A stretch of DNA of 27,161 bases from a virus. The notes under the pieces are model-generated. The model saw only the letters and a list, made by a program, of their open reading frames with translations. It ran no database searches and was not told the origin of the DNA. The first letter of the stretch is position 1; each line of letters begins with the position of its first letter. The position numbers and the translations under genes are program-made. The DNA lies in the IMG/VR virus record IMGVR_UViG_3300037961_006151, positions 4,727-31,887 of that record. One strand, given 5' to 3'. Shown here one piece after another: positions 23,263 through 27,161 of this stretch.

Positions 23263-24705
23263 TCAGTCTACAGAATTCTCTTCAACTACATTTTCAGGTT
23301 GTTGTACTACAGGAAGCTCAGGTTTTTCGGCTTCGATCTCTTCAATGCGGTCCAGTTCTTCTTGCATGTCGATGTTGTCGGGCAGGATTTCGCCGCGACG
23401 GAGTACTTCAAGAAGCATCTCGTTGCTGATCTTGCCGTTTTCGTTCAGGGCGGAAAGAACGGCGACGTCTTGGCCAATCAAGCGGTAGTAGTCGAAGTCG
23501 CGGTCCACCGTGATGGTGGGTGGTTCGATTCCGACGTATTTGCCCGCGATGGCAAAGGCTTGGTTGAGGGCGCTTTCGAGTTCTTGGCTAATAATTGCCA
23601 GAACGGAGTTGCTTTGCGCTTGGTCGATGCGCTTAGCCTCGGCAGACTCGGCGACGAACTTCTGGCCGAAGAGTTTAGTAACACCCAACGTTGACATTTG
23701 ACCCTCCAGTGACTGGAGTTCTTGCATCTGGGCGTCGAAGCTGGTGGCGTCGGCCTGCACGTAATACGCCTTATTGCCAGGTTGCATAGCAATGGCGTAG
23801 TTCACGCCCATTGATGCTGCGCCGGTGGTGTCGTCCCAGCCTTCGAGGACGAGGGTGGGCATTGCGGCAATGTGGAGGGCGTGGATTAGGTCAGCTTGAC
23901 GCTGGTAGTGGGTGATATTGAGGTTTGCAATGTCGAGCAGTGGGGGTTGAGAGCGCAACATGCCCCGTCGGTTGCTGTAAATGGGCACAACCGGAATTTC
24001 GTCCAGGCTGAATCCTCCGGTTTGAGAGAATTCGACAATGTCTTCGCCCAACGTGTACAAGTCATAACGTCCGGGGTAGATGACCCGCATCTGCTCAACT
24101 TGCTCTTCCCCGAAGTCGTTTAGGGGACGAGTGACGTACTCGTGGATGCGGATTTGGGTGAGGGGACTTCCAGGTTGGGTGTAATCTGCTTGCCGCCAAC
24201 CCCAGATTTGAGGCGCTTCAATGTGGCAGAAGTAGGGGCGTCGACCCTCGGCACGCTCCTCTCTAAGATTCTTAGCACCACTAGCGGCGGGATAGTCAAC
24301 CAACACAGCACTGTGGCCATAAGTAAGACTGCTGACCAGAGCACGACGCGCGTATTCATTGATATTCGAGCCAATTCCATCAATATTCTCGCTCAGTTCC
24401 AGCCAATAGGCATCGCCCTCGATCTGGATTGGCTTACGCAAGATCGCTCCAGCGGCGGTTTCGATTAGGCGGCTGGTGTACGGGGATAGAACGGAGCGGT
24501 CGACTCGGGTCTCATATGCTTCATCATCTTCTCTAGGTTCTTGTGGAAGAAATTCGTCGCTGCAGTCGCGGATGTAGTTCGTTCCACGGGTGACGGAGGC
24601 CATCACCTTCCAGTCGGCCATCATTGCGATGACGTCTAGATCCCTAACGAAAGGGGACTCGCTGACTACAGCGCCAGTCGGTGGGATGTTTGCGCTGTAG
24701 ACCAC
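23263..24705 (-). CDS. Portal protein (DUF4055-like), 480 aa
   Basis: Twelve copies form the channel through which DNA enters the head. The sequence carries the N-terminal signature of DUF4055 portals: ADWKVMASVTRGTNYIRDC (residues about 30-48), YETRVDRSVLSPYTSRLIET and AAGAILRKP. Then come WLELSENIDGIGSNINEYAR and SSLTYGHSAVLVDYP (portal core). Residues about 355-400 hold AESAEAKRIDQAQSNSVLAI and a helix LESALNQAFAIAGKYVG typical of the portal stem. The acidic tail is EEIEAEKPELP... The GTG start at 24705 lies 36 bases past the stop of the preceding small gene. A DUF4055 portal without a neighbouring MuF gene is consistent with this type of siphovirus. Confidence 0.9.
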   Translation of the reverse strand: MVYSANIPPTGAVVSESPFVRDLDVIAMMADWKVMASVTRGTNYIRDCSDEFLPQEPREDDEAYETRVDRSVLSPYTSRLIETAAGAILRKPIQIEGDAYWLELSENIDGIGSNINEYARRALVSSLTYGHSAVLVDYPAASGAKNLREERAEGRRPYFCHIEAPQIWGWRQADYTQPGSPLTQIRIHEYVTRPLNDFGEEQVEQMRVIYPGRYDLYTLGEDIVEFSQTGGFSLDEIPVVPIYSNRRGMLRSQPPLLDIANLNITHYQRQADLIHALHIAAMPTLVLEGWDDTTGAASMGVNYAIAMQPGNKAYYVQADATSFDAQMQELQSLEGQMSTLGVTKLFGQKFVAESAEAKRIDQAQSNSVLAIISQELESALNQAFAIAGKYVGIEPPTITVDRDFDYYRLIGQDVAVLSALNENGKISNEMLLEVLRRGEILPDNIDMQEELDRIEEIEAEKPELPVVQQPENVVEENSVD

Positions 24706-24741
24706 GGCTTTAGTTCTACTTTTTACTATTTTGGCAGAGGC

Positions 24742-24996
24742 TCACCACTTCACACGATTAGCCCAATAAGCCGCCGACATCTTGCCTTTGGCGATGTTTT
24801 TGGCGTGGCGAGCTTTAAAAGACTTATTACGGGCAGAACCTTTAGGGCTACCTTTGACGCCCTGCTGGCCGAAGCGAATAAGTTTTACTTTGTCGCCCTC
24901 TTTTGCAAGGACGGCGTGTGATTTCTTGGGGTGGCCCGGTGTGCGTTTTGGCTTGTTGTAGCCGCTGAATTTTTCGCCCCGGTGTTCAATCGCCAT
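24742..24996 (-). CDS. Small basic phage protein (DUF6321-like), 84 aa
   Basis: Conserved in many tailed phages of environmental origin. The product opens MAIEHRGEKFSGYNKPKRTP and ends MSAAYWANRVKW, with KVKLIRFGQQGVKG and KARHAKNIAKGK between, which I associate with the DUF6321-type family (name from memory). It has 16 Lys and 6 Arg in 84 residues. Function is unknown; the basic nature and position between terminase and portal hint at nucleic acid contact or packaging. The ATG at 24996 overlaps the preceding 59-codon gene by 11 bases. No signal peptide or membrane segment. Confidence 0.8.
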   Translation of the reverse strand: MAIEHRGEKFSGYNKPKRTPGHPKKSHAVLAKEGDKVKLIRFGQQGVKGSPKGSARNKSFKARHAKNIAKGKMSAAYWANRVKW

Positions 24997-25165
24997 CGTC
25001 TTCGACCGAGATCATGACTTCTATGCCGGATGCTAGGCGCACCATCAATCCAGCGAAGTCTTCGACGTCGTTGGGGGTCATGAAGGTGAAGGTCGCGATT
25101 GTGGTGTGGCTATCTGCATCCACGTCGATGTGTTTGCAGTAGCCGGGAACAATGCGAGTACCCAT
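24986..25165 (-). CDS. Small hypothetical protein, 59 aa
   Basis: Not recognised. It starts MGTRIVPGYCKHIDVDADSH, then TTIATFTFMTPNDVEDFAGL and ends acidic (ISVEDDGD), unlike its Lys-rich neighbours. The ATG at 25165 overlaps the TAA of the upstream gene as TAATG, and the last 11 bases overlap the next gene, so it is tightly embedded in the operon, good evidence that it is real. The alternation of hydrophobic and charged residues suggests a small alpha/beta fold. No function can be assigned. Confidence 0.65.
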   Translation of the reverse strand: MGTRIVPGYCKHIDVDADSHTTIATFTFMTPNDVEDFAGLMVRLASGIEVMISVEDDGD

Positions 25166-25332
25166 TACTTTTTCTTGGGCTTGCGCTTTTTGGCGGTTTT
25201 GGCGGAGTCCTTGAAGTCTTTGGCGGTTGGGGCGCCTTTAGCTCCAGGTTTGCGCATCTTTTCGCCAGATCCGGCGGCGATGCGCTTACGCTTCGCGTTG
25301 ATGTTGGCGTAGAGGCCGCGCTTTTTACGCAT
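25165..25332 (-). CDS. Small Lys-rich protein, 55 aa
   Basis: The product MRKKRGLYANINAKRKRIAA continues with GSGEKMRKPGAKGAPTAKDF and a poly-basic end KRKPKKK; 22 of 55 residues are Lys or Arg. I recall closely similar short proteins from cyanophages, all without known function. It lacks hydrophobic segments and Cys, so it is probably an unstructured nucleic-acid-binding peptide. The stop overlaps the next start (TAATG), and a 25-base spacer separates it from the preceding 21-codon gene. Nucleic acid binding is inference from charge only. Confidence 0.75.
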   Translation of the reverse strand: MRKKRGLYANINAKRKRIAAGSGEKMRKPGAKGAPTAKDFKDSAKTAKKRKPKKK

Positions 25333-25357
25333 GGATCTGGCTGCGTTTAGCCCGATG

Positions 25358-25423
25358 CTACTTCTTCTTTTTGCCCTTGCCTTTGGGCTTTTTCTTACCG
25401 CCGTGGCCGTAATGTCCGGGCAT
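25358..25423 (-). CDS. Very small Lys-rich peptide, 21 aa
   Basis: ATG at 25423, TAG at 25358-25360, product MPGHYGHGGKKKPKGKGKKK plus one K. Nine of 21 residues are Lys. It lies in the tight chain between the terminase and portal genes, 7 bases after the preceding stop, and its opening MPGHYG resembles short peptides known from cyanophages. Because it is so short, coding status rests on context and composition; it may simply be a coding-like stretch. Confidence 0.45.
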   Translation of the reverse strand: MPGHYGHGGKKKPKGKGKKKK

Positions 25424-25430
25424 TAGTCGA

Positions 25431-25622
25431 CTAAGTCTGATAAGGCCAGCCTAGCTCGATGTCGGCGTTCCAGGCATCGTCGGTAAGCGGGATCTGCTTA
25501 ATGTGGTCCTTTAATAGCTGCTTTAGTTGCGGCAAGGGCAGGTTTAATTCTTTTGCTTTCACAGCAACATTCGTCTGGCCTTTGTAGAGAAGGCCCAAGG
25601 CTTCTTCGATTTCCGGGGTCAT
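25431..25622 (-). CDS. Small conserved hypothetical protein with helix-rich core, 63 aa
   Basis: Starts MTPEIEEALGLLYKGQTNVA, then VKAKELNLPLPQLKQLLKDH, which looks like a small helix-turn-helix, and ends in DDAWNADIELGWPYQT, a Trp/Asp-rich closing motif that seems conserved in relatives. I use the ATG at 25622, which overlaps the terminase stop as TGATG; a GTG one codon upstream is also possible. A DNA-binding role is plausible from the helix pattern, and its position next to the terminase invites a packaging role, but neither is shown. Confidence 0.7.
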   Translation of the reverse strand: MTPEIEEALGLLYKGQTNVAVKAKELNLPLPQLKQLLKDHIKQIPLTDDAWNADIELGWPYQT

Positions 25623-26872
25623 CACCAGACGCGGTAGTTTGTTGCGCCGATGTTCTCGGGTTTAGCCAGGTTGAATACTTGTAGGCATAGGTAGCCCAGA
25701 GCATCGAAAGCATGGTCAACACCGAGGTTTTTGTTAGGTAGGCCCGTTCCAGGGGCGTAGGTGAGGGTGCGGAGGGATTTGATCAACTCTTTGCAGCGGG
25801 GGTGGATAAACAGGCGGCGGGTGTTTGTGGCATCGAGGAGGGCGGTGTTGACGCAGGTGATCTTGTCGCGGATCTTCCAGGGGGCGCGTGGGGTGGAAAC
25901 GGTGAAGCCGGATTTGCGGAGGATGCTGTGGTCCGTCGTTCCAACGCCCTGGGTTTTGCGGGCGCCGCCGGTGGGGTCGGGGCAGCTGATGATGCGGCGG
26001 TCTACGCCGTAGCGGTTTTGGACCTCTTCGCAGAAGTCCCAGGTGGTTGCGCCGCCGGTCATGATGATTTCGTCAAAGACCCAGAGAACATCGCCCTTCT
26101 TGACGGCGCAGATGCCGGACATGGGGTCCACGTTGAAGTCGACGCCCAGAAGGAGGGGGAGGACAGGAAGGTCTTGGACGTCCTTCGAGATGTTGGCGTC
26201 GGCGAAGCTGACTGCGACGAGGCCGCTTAGGTTCTCGAACGACGCTTCGAATTCCTGGCGGAAAGTGCGCGCATCAAGTTGAGCTCTTGCAGCCGCAACC
26301 TCCTCCGGGGGTACGTTTCCGCCCTCAATCGTTGTGAAGCACCAGCGAGCCCACTCTCCGGTCTTGTCCTCGGGGACGTAACACCACATGTCGTAGAACC
26401 AGCTGGCGGTTCCGTCGGGGGTGCTGATGAAGAGCGCCCAGCCTTGTTTGTCGGCGAGGGCGGGACGGATGACCTCGAACCAGACACTGGTGTCCATGAA
26501 CGCCGCCTCGTCAAGAACAACGCCCGCCAGAGAGCGGCCACGAAGCGCCATGGCGTTTTCCGTGCCCTTGAGTTCGATCGTCGAGTCATTGACAAGTTCG
26601 ATCTTGAGGTCGGTTTCATTTTTAGCGCGAATGTATTGGGGTGGGATGATCTTTTTTATCGTTTTCCAGGCAATGTCCTTTGCCATGCGGTACGTCGGGG
26701 CGCAGTAAAAGAACGTTTCGCCCGGACGATTGATTGCTTTGAGGAATAATTCGATGCAGGCCAGGTATGACTTGCCAAAGCGGCGGCCTGCAACAAGGAC
26801 TCGGAAGCGTTTGTTGCTGTTGAAAACTTCGGATTGGGCGTGTCTGAGGCTTAAATCAAGCGTTTTCGGCAT
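25622..26872 (-). CDS. terL: Terminase large subunit, 416 aa
   Basis: The DNA packaging motor. Residues 28-35 AGRRFGKS are the Walker A loop; residues 118-122 VVLDE, followed by AAFMD, are the Walker B motif with catalytic Glu. STPDGT (150-155) is the coupling motif. The C-terminal RNase H-like nuclease shows GVDFNVDPMSG (Asp245), CPDPTGG (Asp299) and DHAFDALGY (Asp386, Asp390). All motifs needed for ATPase and nuclease are present, so it should be active. The length is on the short side of the family. The ATG at 26872 overlaps the terminase small subunit gene by 17 bases, and the stop overlaps the next start (TGATG). No intein or insertion is visible. Confidence 0.95.
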   Translation of the reverse strand: MPKTLDLSLRHAQSEVFNSNKRFRVLVAGRRFGKSYLACIELFLKAINRPGETFFYCAPTYRMAKDIAWKTIKKIIPPQYIRAKNETDLKIELVNDSTIELKGTENAMALRGRSLAGVVLDEAAFMDTSVWFEVIRPALADKQGWALFISTPDGTASWFYDMWCYVPEDKTGEWARWCFTTIEGGNVPPEEVAAARAQLDARTFRQEFEASFENLSGLVAVSFADANISKDVQDLPVLPLLLGVDFNVDPMSGICAVKKGDVLWVFDEIIMTGGATTWDFCEEVQNRYGVDRRIISCPDPTGGARKTQGVGTTDHSILRKSGFTVSTPRAPWKIRDKITCVNTALLDATNTRRLFIHPRCKELIKSLRTLTYAPGTGLPNKNLGVDHAFDALGYLCLQVFNLAKPENIGATNYRVW

Positions 26873-27161
26873 CTTCTGTCTCGGTTACATCGATTGCGGG
26901 TAGTTGCGTTGGTTCCGTCCCAGCGATGGGGGCTGGGGGTTCGACGCGGACGCGGATTTCGGGCAGCATGTCGTTGCTTTGAGGCTCGTCACAGCCCACT
27001 TGGCGTGCCAGTGAGTCCAAAACTTGGGCGGCGGTGTTCATTTGGCCGCGACGCATGGCTGCGTTGAAGACTTTTTGGCGCAGAGCAAAGATTCGGGCGC
27101 CCATTGTCTCGCGTTCGCGGGCGAAATCTTCGTCGTTCAGCTTTGCAACCTCGCGCCAGTC
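26856..27161 (-). CDS. Terminase small subunit, C-terminal part (5' end beyond the right edge)
   Basis: The frame is open from the right edge to a stop at 26856-26858, giving 101 visible residues. They begin DWREVAKLNDEDFARERETM and go on with GARIFALRQKVFNAAMRRGQ, a helical block like the oligomerisation part of small terminases, then a disordered Pro/Glu tail (RVEPPAPIAGTEP, ETEDAENA). An internal ATG at 27104 could start a shorter protein, but the upstream sequence reads as protein in the same frame, so the N-terminal DNA-binding part is probably outside the window. Overlap with the large subunit gene by 17 bases supports the assignment. Confidence 0.75.
   Translation of the reverse strand, partial: DWREVAKLNDEDFARERETMGARIFALRQKVFNAAMRRGQMNTAAQVLDSLARQVGCDEPQSNDMLPEIRVRVEPPAPIAGTEPTQLPAIDVTETEDAENA

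Overview
The window is the late structural (virion) module of a long-tailed, siphovirus-type tailed phage. Nearly every gene reads leftwards on the minus strand. From right to left the order is terminase, portal, scaffold, capsid, head-tail connectors, tail tube, tape measure, tail tip and fibres, the classic lambda/HK97-like gene order. The host is probably a cyanobacterium. This is inferred from the N-terminus of the leftmost fibre and from the small Lys-rich genes between terminase and portal, both of which resemble what I know from cyanophages. No host gene is present to prove it.

Packaging and head (about 20,300-27,161): the 3' part of a terminase small subunit runs off the right edge. 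It is followed by the terminase large subunit, a chain of five tiny genes (63, 21, 55, 59 and 84 codons, three of them extremely Lys-rich), a DUF4055-type portal, a scaffold and the major capsid protein, closed by a strong terminator. No capsid maturation protease or MuF-type gene lies between portal and capsid. Left of the terminator is a short plus-strand gene, the only convincing rightward gene here. It encodes a helix-turn-helix protein with a Lys/Pro-rich tail, and its start codon overlaps that of a divergent 60-codon minus-strand gene. Then come a head-tail adaptor and a stopper-like protein.

Tail (about 7,340-19,950): HK97 gp10-like neck protein, tail terminator, major tail tube protein with an inserted extra domain, a second terminator, tail assembly chaperones G and G-T made through a canonical CCCAAAA -1 frameshift, a 1176-residue tape measure, then gpM-, gpL-, gpK- and gpJ-like tail tip genes joined by stop/start overlaps (TAATG, TGATG, ATGA). 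The gpK-like peptidase keeps its Cys but seems to lack the usual His. The gpJ-like protein carries a long charged coiled-coil. Two further tube-like proteins follow the tail tip gene.

Fibres (1-7,303): two very long repetitive genes. One is complete (1226 aa) and starts with TTG behind a good ribosome binding site. The other (at least 1191 codons) runs off the left edge and is built of GIGT-type repeats. No lysis, replication, integration, tRNA or CRISPR feature is visible. Apart from two terminators and a few short spacers the window is fully coding, and no stretch over 300 bases lacks a gene.
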